Assembly: GCF_041956535.1 (NCBI RefSeq)
Contig: NW_027192203.1
Coordinates: forward strand, 372,001-436,000
DNA: 64,000 bases
From: Calcarisporiella thermophila CBS 279.70
Taxonomy: Eukaryota > Calcarisporiellomycota
Direction: 5' to 3'
Below the pieces are notes generated by a model. That model was given only the letters and a program-made list of their open reading frames with translations, was not told the origin of the DNA and did not search any database. Every line of letters starts with the position of its first letter. Within the stretch, counting starts at the first letter, position 1. Of the stretch, positions 32,397-44,694 are shown in pieces. Position numbers and translations under genes: made by a program.

Positions 32397-34331
32397 TATG
32401 ATTTGTCAGACTCTTTTCTAACTCAAGTAACCCGTGTCCCCTTTTCTTTAAGACCTTAATATATCCTCTACTTACCATGTATTCAAGCTCATATTCGATT
32501 GTATTCAAATAGGGAGGCAAAGAAGCTACTTAAAGCCATGTTGGAAAAATGCATTTTATTAACTTATTAGCAACTGCCTCTAATGTATTTTCAAAAAGTG
32601 AATTGATATGGTTACTGACTTAAGCAGGAGTGCTTTCATGCATTTTAAATACCACGCTGTTCATAAACTATACATATGCCGTTAGTTAACTTTATATGAG
32701 AGGGGATGGAGAACTTTGCTCGAGCACGGGTCCAGCAGACGTTAAAATTCCCCAAAGCATGTGTTTAGTGTACACTTATGCTCTTCGTAAATTAGATCAT
32801 GTGAGGTGACGTATGCGCATATTCTATGTGATGCTCTCTTTCATAAATCTTGAAGATATTGCCTTCAACGCATCATGGGCATATTAGGGGGATGATTGCT
32901 CTTGGGTCATAAAAAGTGAAATTCAATTGATTATCTGTAAAGGGGCCTTAAAAAGTGAAAGCGTGAGAAAAAGTACTGCACAAATAAACAAGCTGCAATT
33001 CTGCTTTTTGATACATATATCTGAGGTTGAAGGAATATCAAGCCATCTAGTTTCATAGCTAAAGAGGGTTACTTGGAGATCACGCAATTATTGGGGAATA
33101 TGTCAAAGAATATAATAGCTTTTCATAGTTCAAAAAGTGTGTAATTTACATATCTTCAAATGAATCTCGGGATTAACCTCTCCCGAGGTGTAACCCTCTC
33201 CCTTCATTTTGATTCTTACAGTTTTTTATAAATTTAGCGAACATCTGACTCGTGAATATAACAATCGTTTATCTTCCTGAGGTTGACTGAGAGATCTAAC
33301 TTCGAAATTTCCCCTTAAACTATCATTGTAGGTTAAATATTGAATGAGTGAATGTGGGAGTAAAAATGATTGTAAACTAAACATTATATTTTCCTAAATT
33401 CCAGGAATAACTACTATTGATCACCAGAAGAAATTTAATTAAAAATCATCTTATTTTAGGTATATTAACTATGTAAATTTATACAGTCAAATTTGAAGTG
33501 CAGTGTGAAGCAGTAATTTTGTTTAATTTTTCCTGAATTTCCAACAGCATTGGATACTACAGATAGGTTTCACTTAGAACAGCTATGAAAAGCTCGCATA
33601 TATATTCACGTGTAAGCAACTGCAAAGCCTAAGGCCAGAACATAATAACGGCGGTAGTGAATTGATTCACTGTACTCTTTTTTTCAAAAGCTCTCGTCAT
33701 ATATAATGAAGGTAAATGTATTAGAATCATCATTTCACTTAGAATTTACCAATGACTTGGTCACAATTTTTCGATATTCTACATAAGCTCAGGATTATAG
33801 AGGAGGACTTTAATTCCCATGTATCACCTACTGGCTTCTATCCAAGGTAGTGTATGGTTCACATCTATCTATAAATATAAACTAACCTAACGCACATAAA
33901 TAGGGTTCCAACAATAAGAGGTATCAGTAGTATTTCAAGCGGGGTCTTATAGTATCAAGGATTTTTCCGAATAGGGTCTAAGCTAAATAAAAAATCTTAT
34001 ATATACTTCAAAACAACTTGGTAGTCCATTAACGCTACTATGCCTTTAAGGGAAGTTGAAAATGTGTTATTCATTAGAAGTGGGGGGAAAGTTCGGTAAA
34101 GTACTGTTGAAAATTACAAAACCTCGGATTCAATCGAGAGGTATATTCGGTAGAGAGAGATGGGCCTCATAGTCTGAAAAAGGATCGAGAGATTTAAAGT
34201 TTCAGATTTTGTGATGCTTAGTATCATACGAGTTGAAATATATTCGTCCATACGCCACGAGTCTACGTCAATTTCTCCACAGTGATATATCAGCTGTGAA
34301 AGAGGGGAAAAGTAAAAATGCTCAAAGTGCG
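32397..34331. other. 1.9-kb AT-rich stretch, no gene seen
   Basis: The longest gene-free interval in the window. Frames are short and stop-rich on both strands, with no recognised transposon end, RNA gene or tandem repeat. Confidence 0.5.
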
Positions 34332-36165
34332 ATGAATCGCACTCATTATTGCACTTGCAAACTGAAATGTGCATTTGGCAGTCGCATTGGACAGTGGGTC
34401 GATATTGATACATTTACTCTACATCAGCGAGAGGAGAGACGTCTTTTAGCAGTTCTTACAGCCCACGGTAAATCAAATTTCGAGGATGAGAAAGAGAATG
34501 ATGCCACCCAATTAAGTGGCGACTCTGAAAGCATCGCTGCAAGTGAAAATACAGTAACTGGCCAATTGAATAGTGTCGAAATTAAGGCCTCGGTCGACCG
34601 CAATTCTCTAAATAATAATATAAATGGCGCGAGAGCAAAAGGGGATAATCCTGTAGGAGCTGCAAGAGTTGGATATACAGCAAACTCCTTGTATATTAGC
34701 GAAGCCATCGCAACAGATGAAGAAAATCATTCTAGTTATTCTGGCGGTCAACCAAGCGACCGGTACGCATCTAATGCGTTGTTTTGTAATTCCGAGAATG
34801 ATAAGGTAGAACTTGCATCATTTAATAGCATTATGCTGATTGTAAAAGCAAATATGCGTTATTTTTTTTTTTACGTTCTATTCAGAACATTCATTGGAGA
34901 AGTGAATCGTTTGGAAATTTATTCACTGATCTCTTTCGTCGCATCAAGAGTCTAGAAGTAAGTCGCGGTATATTAGAAAAAAATTTTGGTGTATTACAAG
35001 ATAGCTACGCAAAATTGAACGCGCAACATCAAAGATTACAAGAGCAACACCACCAACTATTGATGGCCTTCCAGGTATTCTACTGTGACATATTTATAAG
35101 TGTTTGTGTTCAGTATTTATGTATACATTGATGTATGCATCTAGAACATAAAATGCCAACTTTCTGTGGAAAAACATAATCTTTTGGACCGTGTAGGCGG
35201 CGGGGCAGGGTGTACAAGAGGGGAGCCGGCACCATTGTCAGACTCACAAATCTTTCAAGGTGAATCACGAGCGCCTAAGCGGAAGCGATTAGAGGTATCA
35301 AATGATGAAAGACTGCTGCTAGCGGTGAGCAAGGTTGAAGACTATCGGGTTAACCTACAAGTGGCTGATCTTTCATATACTATAGAGTACTCTTCACGAA
35401 ATCTATCGCTCTATCATTACTGAAAATCCAGAGGAAGATTTTGATTTTGGTGCCAAATTTTACTCCGCTAACAACTTGCCCATTATTAAAAAAATAACCT
35501 CGCGAGTATCCACCAAGGCTGAAGCCGCAGGGTTCACATTCGATGACTCTGACATCTGTGACTCCTTGAGCAAGTATTACGAGCATTTGAAACGCGAAAA
35601 GAAAGATCCTCCTGAAAAGCGCGCTTGGCTGCAGCAACGTCGAAGGAGAACGAATCGGAGACACTCCAAACGAACAAGACGTCAAAAAACCCTTTTGAAG
35701 AGGGCATGTGATTTCGCAAAGGCTCATGGCTTGACGTACCGCGTGGAAAACTTCGAACAACTAATTGAACTGGATAGAGTTTTGAATGAGAGGCGATTGC
35801 GTGACCCTCTTTTGGCGAGGGATTATTCTGCTTATATCCCCCTATTTGACAACGTTGAGCTGATGTCACCCGAAATATCGGACGAGGAAGAGTGGTGTGA
35901 AGAGGGTATAAAAACATTGTCATCAGAAACGGTGGCTATGCAAGCGTCGATACAAGAAGTGCAGCCAAAAGTGAAGGTCAAGAAACGGCTAGTTATTGGA
36001 AGAAGCAAGGAAGTGAGCCAATTTTTTAGATTCCTCGATTCTCTTGCTAGGGAGAACACAGTGAAGGAGCTGATAACTCACCCAGTCGACCCTCACCATG
36101 TACACCTAACCGAGGGCTTCCCGGATTGGGCCTACTCATCATGGCTCCAACAGAGGGAGGAATAA
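34332..36165 (+). CDS. unrecognised protein: Cys cluster, coiled coil, basic segment
   Basis: Not recognised. Four exons, 34332..34805, 34886..35074, 35145..35324 and 35386..36165, all joined in phase 0, give 540 residues. Near the N-terminus HYCTCKLKCAFG is a compact C-x-C-x3-C cluster followed by a conserved-looking IGQWVDIDTFTLHQREE with a histidine, a possible zinc site. A low-complexity acidic/asparagine-rich linker follows. Exon 2 encodes a coiled coil (LEVSRGILEKNFGVLQ, LNAQHQRLQEQHHQLL). A nuclear-localisation-like PKRKRLE lies in exon 3. Exon 4 has a strongly basic run (QQRRRRTNRRHSKRTRRQK) and acidic patches, ending WLQQREE. All introns fall between codons. A chromatin role or an origin from a transposon protein is possible but unproven. 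The start is the first ATG; the frame upstream opens with TTG. Confidence 0.58.
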
Positions 36166-36509
36166 AAGGGCATAGAGAGGGGAGTATCGGACGTAAGCTT
36201 TTACCCCTTATTGTTCATTTTGATGGCCACCGGATCACCGCTGCGAGTCACTTTTATATTGCTTTTATTATTTATAATACATTAACTGCAAGATGAGTAT
36301 ATATATATAATGTCATTAATGGAGGATGAGGTTTGGCCAATCCAGCGACCCTGTATTTAAAATGCAGTATTATTACATCTTTCGATTTTAAAAAACCTAT
36401 GGAAGCATCCACGTGTACACAATAAGCCACCGTTCTTATCTCGATGGATACTCTGGCTCGGCTTTCATTTTCTTCACACCCGTTCCGAATCACTTTTAAC
36501 GAACACATC

Positions 36510-36776
36510 ATGAAGAAGATCTCTCAACTGCTGGTCATAACTTTGGGCACACTCGTGGGCACAGCGGGTGGCTTCTACGTCTTTCAGGCACACAAGGTCA
36601 AGATCAAAGTAAGAGGCGTTCCATAATCACTCGCATTTTTGTAGACGATGATTAGCTCTGGGTTTTTAATTCTCGTTTAACTTCGCATGTAGGAGGAGCG
36701 ACTGGGTCTGTTATTAGAGCGCACAAAGTTTGATCTTGAATCCCAAAAGGAGGACAAGGCTGGAGCAGCAACGTGA
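36510..36776 (+). CDS. small single-pass membrane protein, unknown
   Basis: Not recognised. Two exons, 36510..36608 and 36693..36776, give a 60-residue protein. Residues 5-26 (ISQLLVITLGTLVGTAGGFYVF) form a membrane span, followed by a charged helix (KEERLGLLLERTKFDLES). Size and layout resemble tiny mitochondrial inner-membrane assembly factors, but no family signature can be named. An in-frame upstream ATG at 36444 would add 22 residues. Confidence 0.5.
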
Positions 36777-37068
36777 ACGTGATTAACCATTTTCCTATAC
36801 GCTGTTTCTATAGATTCCTCGTACTTATGTTTCCACAGATATGTTGAAATCCCATAGAGTATTACTATATCACATACACCCTCTATATATTATATACATT
36901 GCCTCTACCTTCTCCTCCACCACCTCCCCTCTCCCTTCCGCCACCCTGTCTCATGGTATGCTTTTTGCTCACCATCTCTTTTCGTGTTCATATTGTTTTA
37001 TTGTATTTTTTTATTTTCCAAAATAACATATTATTGAAAAGGCAACTCATTCACGCACGTAGAGAGAC

Positions 37069-37911
37069 TTACTGAGGCTCTTTGACAATCAGCACAGGAA
37101 CATGGGAGTGATGGGCACAGAAATCAGAGACAGAGCCCAAGAAGGTTCTGCAGTAAGAAGTCAAATTTTAGGCTGGTAAACAAGACTCCAAAACACGTTC
37201 AGACTACCTCTTTAATGCCCCAAGTTGACGGCATCCCATGACCAGCACATCCACCTTCAGCTCTTTAATTTTGCGAACGATCTCTTCGCGCGGATCTCCT
37301 CTCATAGCAATCGCTTTACACATGATCTATTACGTTACAGGTTAAGTATTGTCATTGTGAAGCGTCAGCGCAGAGACTCACGTTTTTCTCTCTAAGTTTC
37401 TCGGCTAGCGTTTTGAGAAGCCGATGGCTCTCAAGACGTTGCTGAGGGTTATGGCGCGAGAACCATTAAAAAGGGATGCTATCGAATGGAAAAAAGGGGG
37501 AATAAACATACATGCTCCTCCAAATTGGTGACAAACTGCGAGAATTGAATGGTGCCTATCCCTAAATGAACCACCATTTAGTTCAAATTAAGTTTCTGAT
37601 ATGTTCATAATGCTACCATATGGCCCGGGCAACATAACATTTTGCCGGACATTGGCGAGAATGACCAAATCACTTTCAGGTCTTACGAAATTCTAGTACA
37701 TTCAATTCAGAATGCATTCAAGCATCTCAATATCTCTTTGGAGAAATAAAAATTTCCTGCATACTTCAAGTGCCCAGCTAAAGGCATATTGGCTATGTGG
37801 ACTATGATCGACGGCAATGAACACGATCCGAGTGACTGTTTTATCCTCGGTAGACACATCATGAGACACGGTTTCGTGCCCAGCTTCTTCGGTAGAGGTC
37901 TGTTCAGACAT
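37069..37911 (-). CDS. universal stress protein (UspA-domain)
   Basis: Cytosolic nucleotide-binding alpha/beta protein. Six short exons, 37765..37911, 37617..37692, 37512..37561, 37382..37441, 37208..37326 and 37069..37147, give 176 residues. The core opens RIVFIAVDHSPHSQYAFSWALE, the USP beta1-alpha1 unit. It continues VRPESDLVILANV, EELREKN-like helices and GDPREEIVRKIKELKVDVLVMGCRQLGALKR. It ends TFLGSVSDFCAHHSHVPVLIVKEP, matching the family G-x-xG-x9-G(S/T) ATP-loop region (GCRQLGALKR-TFLGSVS) and final strand. A threonine/glutamate-rich N-terminal tail precedes the domain. Exon assembly restores a complete domain, supporting the splice calls. Confidence 0.9.
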
Positions 37912-38094
37912 GTTTGAGTGGATAATTATTTTTGTTCCCAGGAAGAGAAAATCTCAAGTTTTTATCGTATGATATCAACGCCACCGTGAAAAACTCGAGA
38001 CAACTATTTACAAGGGTATAATTAAATATGCGATGTATTAATTGAGATTGAATTTATTGAAAGAAGATCAAATAAAAAGCAAGATTGAAGTCTA

Positions 38095-38445
38095 TTAGCC
38101 CAGCTTCATGTCAAGTGTAGCGATTTCGCCATGAGCATCCCAACCGGTGCATTGGCAGATGGAGCAAAGACGCTGGGGATGGTTATGCACGGCGGTTAAC
38201 AGAAACCTTCCATGAAACAGCACTTCCCAGTTCTTTAGCACCAATGCAGCGAGGCTACTTCGGTGTATAAACATTTAATCATCAGCCGGTCAAAACAGAG
38301 GGATATCAATCCATCCCCATGTTACAATTTATTAACGAGACGAAGAGCGTGTGGCGTTGCACGTAAAGTGTTGATAGGTGTACCGAGAAGGTAGCCAATA
38401 TGCTTGATTACATCGACTAATACATTTACGCCGTGCATATCTAAA
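38095..38445 (-). CDS. 3' exons of an unrecognised gene; 5' end not resolved
   Basis: Two exons, 38326..38445 and 38095..38254, join across 71 nt in frame. They read LDMHGVNVLVDVIKHIGYLLGTPINTL, ALRLVNKFLAALVLKNWEVLFHGRFLL, RLCSICQCTGWDAHGE and end DMKLG before TAA. The amphipathic helices and a CSICQC cluster look protein-like, but I recognise no family. A possible first exon lies near 38560-38634 (starts MDLFALSRAQ), with several donor choices, so the start is left open. Confidence 0.35.
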
Positions 38446-38935
38446 CTAAGCCGAGAGGAACACAGGGAAAAAAAGTATGTCGGCTAAACAATCTAACCCT
38501 CCCAAAATTGTCAGTCAATTTTTCTTTTTTCTGCGCAAGTGAGGAGATTCAAACTATAGCGAACGCAGCAGACGCACGCCTTTCGAAGAATCTTTTTGGT
38601 GTTACTTGTGCTCTGGAGAGGGCAAAGAGGTCCATGGACCTCGAAGTGGCTTTTAAACTGGCACAATAGATAAAGGTGTTTAAGTGCAACGGGTTCTGAA
38701 GGCTCAGCCAATGATCACAAATGAAGGCCTTTGTGGCGGGACTTGGTTGCGTGGCGAGTGTTAAAGATTGGGGAAAAAAAGGCTGACGTGAAAGAAAACC
38801 CTATGCCTCTTCCTCTTGGCTTAGTGAGGAGTTAGATATCTCTATTGAATATAAAGGCTTGAGTTTTGTGGTGCATGCCTGTTCCCTTTTTTCCAAAATA
38901 CATTTTCTAATCCACGGCAAAACCCCTGAATCACA
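38446..38935. other. 5' region of two divergent transcripts
   Basis: May contain the missing 5' exon(s) of the unknown minus-strand gene (about 38560-38634). Its right end is the C2H2-B promoter. Confidence 0.4.
38850..38855 (+). promoter_or_regulatory. TATA box of C2H2 gene B
   Basis: TATAAA followed by G, 81 nt before the ATG at 38936. Confidence 0.55.
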
Positions 38936-39769
38936 ATGAAGGCCTCATGCAGCGCTGAGATTCCTGGTCATTCCCAATTGAGTGGGCATAATCTATTCCT
39001 TTCTAGTTCTTCAGCCTCACAAGAAGCGGCAGAGTCAGAAATTCAAAGAACGCCCTTCACAATATCTGTAGACCTCAAAATATCAACGACAGCCAGCTCA
39101 TGGCATGAGGAGTCTTATTGTTGCTCATCTCTACCTCATCACCCTTCTTCTCCCCGACACACGTCAAGTTTAAAGGCTACCCTACAGCACGAGGATTCAC
39201 CCTTTATACCATCCAGCACCGAGAATTCGGGCCATACTTCTAAAGTTCCCCTCCTTTCTCATCATATGAATGACTCTACGCCCTATTACAAGTGCACTTA
39301 TTCAGGATGTGGCAAGGGCTTCACTCGCCTCTACAATCTCAAGTCCCACATGCGTACTCACGTAGTTGATAAGCCCTATCGCTGCACACGGTGCTCCCAA
39401 GCATTTTCTAGAAATCACGACCTAAAGCGCCATATGAAGATACATGACGGGATAAAGCCCTACTTGTGTGGATGTGGAAAAGCGTTTAGTAGAATGGATG
39501 CACTTAGGCGGCACCGAGCAAACTCTAAAACTCGAATCATATGTGGTGAGGAAGAGCATTTAATGGTAGAAGAGTATAAGGTGAAGAGCGAAGAGCCGTC
39601 GTCTTTTGGCCTGCCGCAGCTAAACTTTCGTTCTCCTATCATGGAGAGTAAAACCTTGCCGTCATTAAAGGATGCCGTTATGCTTGCCGATGCAAAAGAC
39701 GTGCGCCTGCCGCCAATTAGGACGTTGACAGCTGGAATGCCAACACCCTTGCGAACAATGTCGTTGTAA
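38936..39769 (+). CDS. C2H2 zinc-finger transcription factor (B)
   Basis: Single-exon gene of 277 residues. A serine/histidine-rich N-terminal region of about 115 residues precedes three adjacent fingers. Finger 1 is [25 protein letters not shown] (C-x4-C), finger 2 is [23 protein letters not shown], and finger 3 begins [18 protein letters not shown], with only one residue between its cysteines and a terminal cysteine several residues after the histidine. Fingers 2 and 3 match those of the gene at 1803-2608 in the helix residues RNHDLKRH and R-DAL-RH, so similar DNA half-sites are likely. A TATA box lies 81 nt upstream. The C-terminal tail of about 70 residues has no known domain. Confidence 0.9.
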   Translation: MKASCSAEIPGHSQLSGHNLFLSSSSASQEAAESEIQRTPFTISVDLKISTTASSWHEESYCCSSLPHHPSSPRHTSSLKATLQHEDSPFIPSSTENSGHTSKVPLLSHHMNDSTPYYKCTYSGCGKGFTRLYNLKSHMRTHVVDKPYRCTRCSQAFSRNHDLKRHMKIHDGIKPYLCGCGKAFSRMDALRRHRANSKTRIICGEEEHLMVEEYKVKSEEPSSFGLPQLNFRSPIMESKTLPSLKDAVMLADAKDVRLPPIRTLTAGMPTPLRTMSL

Positions 39770-40594
39770 GGATGGATATACACTACTTTTTTTTCACATT
39801 CGCATCTCTTTAGCAGCTGATATTTTATTTTTCCTCTTTGATAATTTATTTGTTTTTTTTTTCTCGCTTATATATAGTTTCAATCTCATAGGGTTCTTTT
39901 TTTTTTTCTTCAAAACATAAAGTTTATGTTTTTATGAGTTGTCGTCTCCAAAGACGGTTCAAAGTGAGTCGTTTTTTATCGATTCAGACCTTACCGGTAT
40001 GACGTAGTCAACCTTGGGGCCAATTCAACCTCTATTTTAAAGTTTTATTTATGTGGCGGGGAGAGGCTATCTAAGTTTTCGCATTAGTGAGGTTGTAGAA
40101 GAGGATGGAAGGAAATCCGAAAGGTTGGCAGGACCGTTCATTCCCCGTTTAAGGAGAATCCCTTCTTGTCAATAAGGTTAACGGGATTTTAGCTAGCGGA
40201 TTTCCAAAGTGAGATTCGACACAAATTCATGCTATTGGAATAACGTTTTTATACTGGGGTGATCGCATCATCACCTCCCGCCCTCAAGCGCTTGTAATAT
40301 ACAGAATTATCGCCGATTTCATTGGCTATCATGTAAGGGGGGTGGGTCGAGCTGCCTGGTTAGGAACCGTTTGAAGCATTTTGTGATCACTATGTCCATT
40401 CATGGTCCGAACCAGCACAAATCTCTCAATCTTGACCGCCGTGACTTGCTTGCTGGTGATATATTTAATGGTCCCTTCACAGGCCTGCTCTCCACTTTTG
40501 CAACCAGAAATACCAAACCCACACTTCAAAAGTTATTTGACGTATTGTTGGATACCTTTTCGTCTAATTTATTTAACAATAACCCTACATAACC
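39770..40594. other. spacer and Cu-ATPase promoter, no gene seen
   Basis: T-runs follow the C2H2-B stop. The right half precedes the copper ATPase. I found no convincing copper-response element by eye. Confidence 0.5.
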
Positions 40595-43500
40595 ATGAGC
40601 ACATCAACTACAACAGATACCTCCAATTTCTTCCCTCCAAGCATATCAGATAATGGATACTCTATACTGGATGAAAATCCCAGCGGTAGAATTGCAGTAT
40701 CAACACTCATTTTGCGAGTAAAATATATATCTTGCGCCAGTTGTGTTGATACCATCCAAAAAAAGTTGGAGCACACGCCCGGAGTTCTTCCCGGAAGTGC
40801 TCGCATCTCTCTATTGACAGGCCGGGTGACGTTAGACTTCAATGATGAGGAGGTTACCGAGAAGAGACTGCGAGAAATAATCGAGGAGTTGGGATACGAG
40901 GTAATAGAGAGCAGAGTTACACATGAAGTGGTGCTGGTGAACATGCCAGATGCCAGGGAGGAGACGGAGAAGGAGACAGTGCAGATTAGGATAGTGGGGA
41001 TGACGTGCTCATCTTGTGTGCGAACAATTGAGACACAGTTAGCGACGCGGGATGGGGTTTACTCCGTAAGGGTGAATCTAATGGCTTCTTCAGGTGTAGT
41101 AGAATACGACCCTTTGCGTATTGGACCAAGAGATATAATCGAATCCGTAGAGGCAATGGGCTACAGCGCATCTCTCGCACCAAAAGAGTATAGCCCAGCA
41201 TCGGGTCAAGTGAACCCCTACAAGCATCGAGCTCTCGTGGCTTTGCTGTTTGCTGTGCCGACCTTTGTGATAAGCATGGTGTTTATGATGATGCTACCAG
41301 ATCGCCATCCAATTCGCCGGGCCATGGAGCATGAGCTCATAATGGGCCTCAACATCGGCACCATAGTTCTATTCCTTCTCGCCACTCCTGTCCAGTTGTG
41401 GCTCGCCTGGCCCTTTTATTCTAAGGCATATGCATCGCTCCGCTATACTCACACCGCAAACATGGACGTGCTCGTTGTACTGGGGACCACCGCAGCCTAT
41501 CTCTCCTCTGTAGGCACCGTCATTGCCAACATCGTTACTCACAATATGGCGGGCCATCAGTTCTTCGAAACCTCAGTGTTTCTCGTTACCTTTATTCTGC
41601 TTGGAAAATACCTGGAGGCATCTGCCAAGCGACGGACCATGGCAACAATAGATGGGTTAGTGAGGTTGCAGCCCGAGAGAGCGGTGCTCGTACGATACAA
41701 CGAAAACGGAGATGTGGAGAGAGAAGAGGAGATAGATTTGGAGCTAGTTCAAGGTTTGTAAACTCTAAAAAAGGTCTACGTTGATGCTGATATGCACATT
41801 GACCGCCCTGTTGATGCTGAAACCATAGTTGGCGATATACTCAAGGTTAATCCTGGGGCACGCGTGCCATGCGATGGGGTTATCACGAAAGGCATATCCA
41901 CACTGGATGAATCCTCCCTCACCGGCGAGTCTCTACCAGTGACTCGGTCTCCAGGGAGTTTGGTCCTCTCTGCGACGCTGAATCTTACCTCGCCTCTGTA
42001 TGTTCGCGTCACCCGGACGGGACAAAACACCACTTTAGCCCGAATCATTGCCCTGGTCAACGAAGCACAATCAGCGCGCAAGGCTCCCATCGAACAGCTG
42101 GCCGATCAGATATCGAGTATTTTCGTGCCCGTGGTAATTGTATTGGCGGTAGTAACGTTTGCAGGTTGGCAAATCGCCTATTCTTTGGGACATGTACCGA
42201 GGGATTGGATTCCAGTCAATATCGGAGGAACAGTCTTTGCCATTTTCTTTGCGATCGCGGTGCTGGTAGTAGCATGTCCTTGTGGGCTAGGGCTGGCCTC
42301 CCCTACTGCAATTGTAAGTGAGCAAGCAAGAGAACATGGAGAACTGTGGGATTGTCCGAGGCTGACCAAATCTTTTTGTATTTTAATGAATAGATGGTTG
42401 GCACGGGGGTTGCAGCCAAGCACGGCATCCTAGTGAAGGGTGGAGCCACTGCGCTAGAGTTGGGGCACCACGTCAATTGCGCTGTGTTCGATAAGACAGG
42501 CACCCTCACTCTCGGACAACCAGTTGTGACCGACACACTCCTTCACCCTGTGATTTCAAGTGAAGAGGCCAAGCGGAATGTCTGGTCGTTGATTGGGGCG
42601 ATTGAAAGCGGCAGCGAGCATCCTTTGGCAAAAGCAGTCGCCCAGTACGTGGCAAAACAAATAGAAACTCCTGGTAGTAGCGAAAGGACGGACGACAGTG
42701 GAGAGAAAAGAGCGCACGTCATTGCCGGTTGGTGTGAGATTGTGAGCGCGGAGGAAATACCTGGCTCTGGGATGCGGGCCCATGTAACTCCCCTTGCTTC
42801 AGCAGCTGATCCCTTCTCTGGATTGCTGAATTCCGGGAGCAAAGAGGGAGAGTACATCGTGTATGTAGGAAGCGAAAGATTTCTTGAATCGATTGGGGCA
42901 CAGCCATCCGAGAAGCAAGAGGTCGCGGATAAAGTGCATCAATGGCATGAAAAAGGATGCTCGGTGGTTTGGGTGGGCGCTCGCACTAAGGACAATGAAG
43001 ACATCACCTTACTGGCACAGATTGCTATTGCAGATCCGCCCCGTCCAGAGTCGGCAGAGGTGGTACAATATCTCACACAGAGAGGCTGCAAGGTATGGAT
43101 GCTTACCGGAGATAATACCACCACCGCCAGAGCGGTTGCAAAAAAGATCGGAATCAAACCAGAAAGAGTGATCAGTGGGGTCTCACCCGAAGGAAAAGCC
43201 GCGTTCGTGAAACAGCTAGTGGAGATGAAGGTAACAGATGCGGACCAGGAAGACAGTGAGACCAATGCGGATGAAATTGGAGTAGCTCGGAGATGGTTTT
43301 CCAAGCTCCGTAAGGTTTGGAGATGGAGGCAGAACAAAAAGAATATCGTCATGATGATAGGAGGTAGGTATCAGGAGTTCCTCGTTTTCCACCCATCTTT
43401 TTCCTCATTCTTTTCTCTATTACTATAGATGGAGTCAACGATACTCCAGCTCTTGCAACGGCACATCTCTCTGTCACATATACGTCTGCTACCCCTGCGG

Positions 43501-43814
43501 CCACTGATGTGGCCCTTGTTCTGCTCTCCTCCTCGCGTCGTTTTCCACTTTTATCACTTCTTACCTTTGTGGAGCTTTCCACGTCCATTGTATACCGTAT
43601 TCGACAAAATTTCGCGTGGGCATTTGGCTATAACTTATTGGCCATCCCACTAGCGGCCGGTGTTTTCTATCCGGTGTTGCATTGGGGGTTGAGACCAGAG
43701 ATTGCGGCTGTCGCGATGACCCTCTCGAGCATAAGCGTCGTGTTGGCGAGTCTGCTTTTGAGGTTATGGAAGCCGCCAGCGGTAGTCCGCGCGTGGGAGA
43801 AGAAAATTGTATAA
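40595..43814 (+). CDS. copper-transporting P1B-type ATPase (Ccc2/ATP7-like)
   Basis: Pumps Cu(I) into the late-Golgi lumen for loading of cuproenzymes. Exons are 40595..41753, 41829..42313, 42394..43363 and 43429..43814 (999 residues). Two N-terminal metal-binding domains are visible: ISCASCVDTIQ (first, lacking the usual GMT lead) and GMTCSSCVRTIE (second). Then come membrane spans, the actuator loop SSLTGES, the transport motif ACPCGLGLASPT, DKTGTLTLGQPV, SEHPLAKA, GDNTTTARAVAKKIGI and IGDGVNDTPAL (hinge, formed across the last intron). The first intron is 75 nt, ending at 41828; the nearer aag acceptor would break frame. All catalytic motifs are intact. The segment after the hinge (ATAHLSVTYTS) is more divergent than usual. 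A copper-fist regulator lies 17 kb away. Confidence 0.95.
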
Positions 43815-44694
43815 AATTTTTGAATGACGATCTGTGAGTATCAGGATACCTTGCCAGTGCAGTAGTTACGCGTTTACACTGGTATTTTCGCTCTTGTTTT
43901 TGAAACGATGTATGTATGTGTATTAAGCATGTAAAGACATATGGACCCAATGCTCTCCCTATACCACCTTTTGTATCTACCTCCACGCTTATTTATTTAT
44001 TTATTTATTCATACATTCATACATTCATACATTCAATCATTTGCTCAACTTATTTAAATACCAATGAAAGCCACTTGGCCAGAAGGCAACTCAACAAAAA
44101 AGGAATATACACTGACACTTTAAAAATCTTTTTACGAATTAATTGATTTAATAAGCTCTAACCTGGATTCTCCCTTCCGGAGAGGGAGAAACAGACGGAA
44201 GAAACTTCCATCCATTGATTGTGACTTAGCAATAATGAGAAAGGATATTATATATCTTTTACTTGAACAAGATTATCATTTTTTCAACTACAATACTATT
44301 CAATAGTGAATAGAACTAAAGGGGAAAAAGGTAGAAAAGGGAGAGAAAGGAAAAAGGGAGAAACCCTGGATAGTATATAACCATAATAATCTATTAAAAG
44401 TAAAAAAGAAAAAAGAAAATGGAAAAAATGGATCAAGTATAACCAGTACGCAGCGAAACATGGGAGCACACGCAAAAGAAAATAGAGGAGAAAAGGTATG
44501 GAAAAAAATATACAAATGCTAAACAGAGGGAGGGGAGAGGAAGAGAGAGAGGGAGGAAGAGAAAGGGTAAAGGCCAGCTATTATACTGATGAAGATGTGC
44601 ATTAGAGAGACAGACATAACACAAGATATATAAAGATATATAGAGGAAGGGATGAGGATGGAATTATTCACTCTGTTGTTATCCGAAAACACTT
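43815..44694. other. convergent 3' flanks with tetranucleotide-like repeats
   Basis: Between the 3' ends of the Cu-ATPase (+) and the Sel1-repeat gene (-). Contains the microsatellite at 43990-44034 and purine-rich DNA. No gene seen. Confidence 0.6.
43990..44034. repeat. ATTT and CATACATT short tandem repeats
   Basis: About five ATTT units followed by three CATT/CATACATT-type units. Confidence 0.85.
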
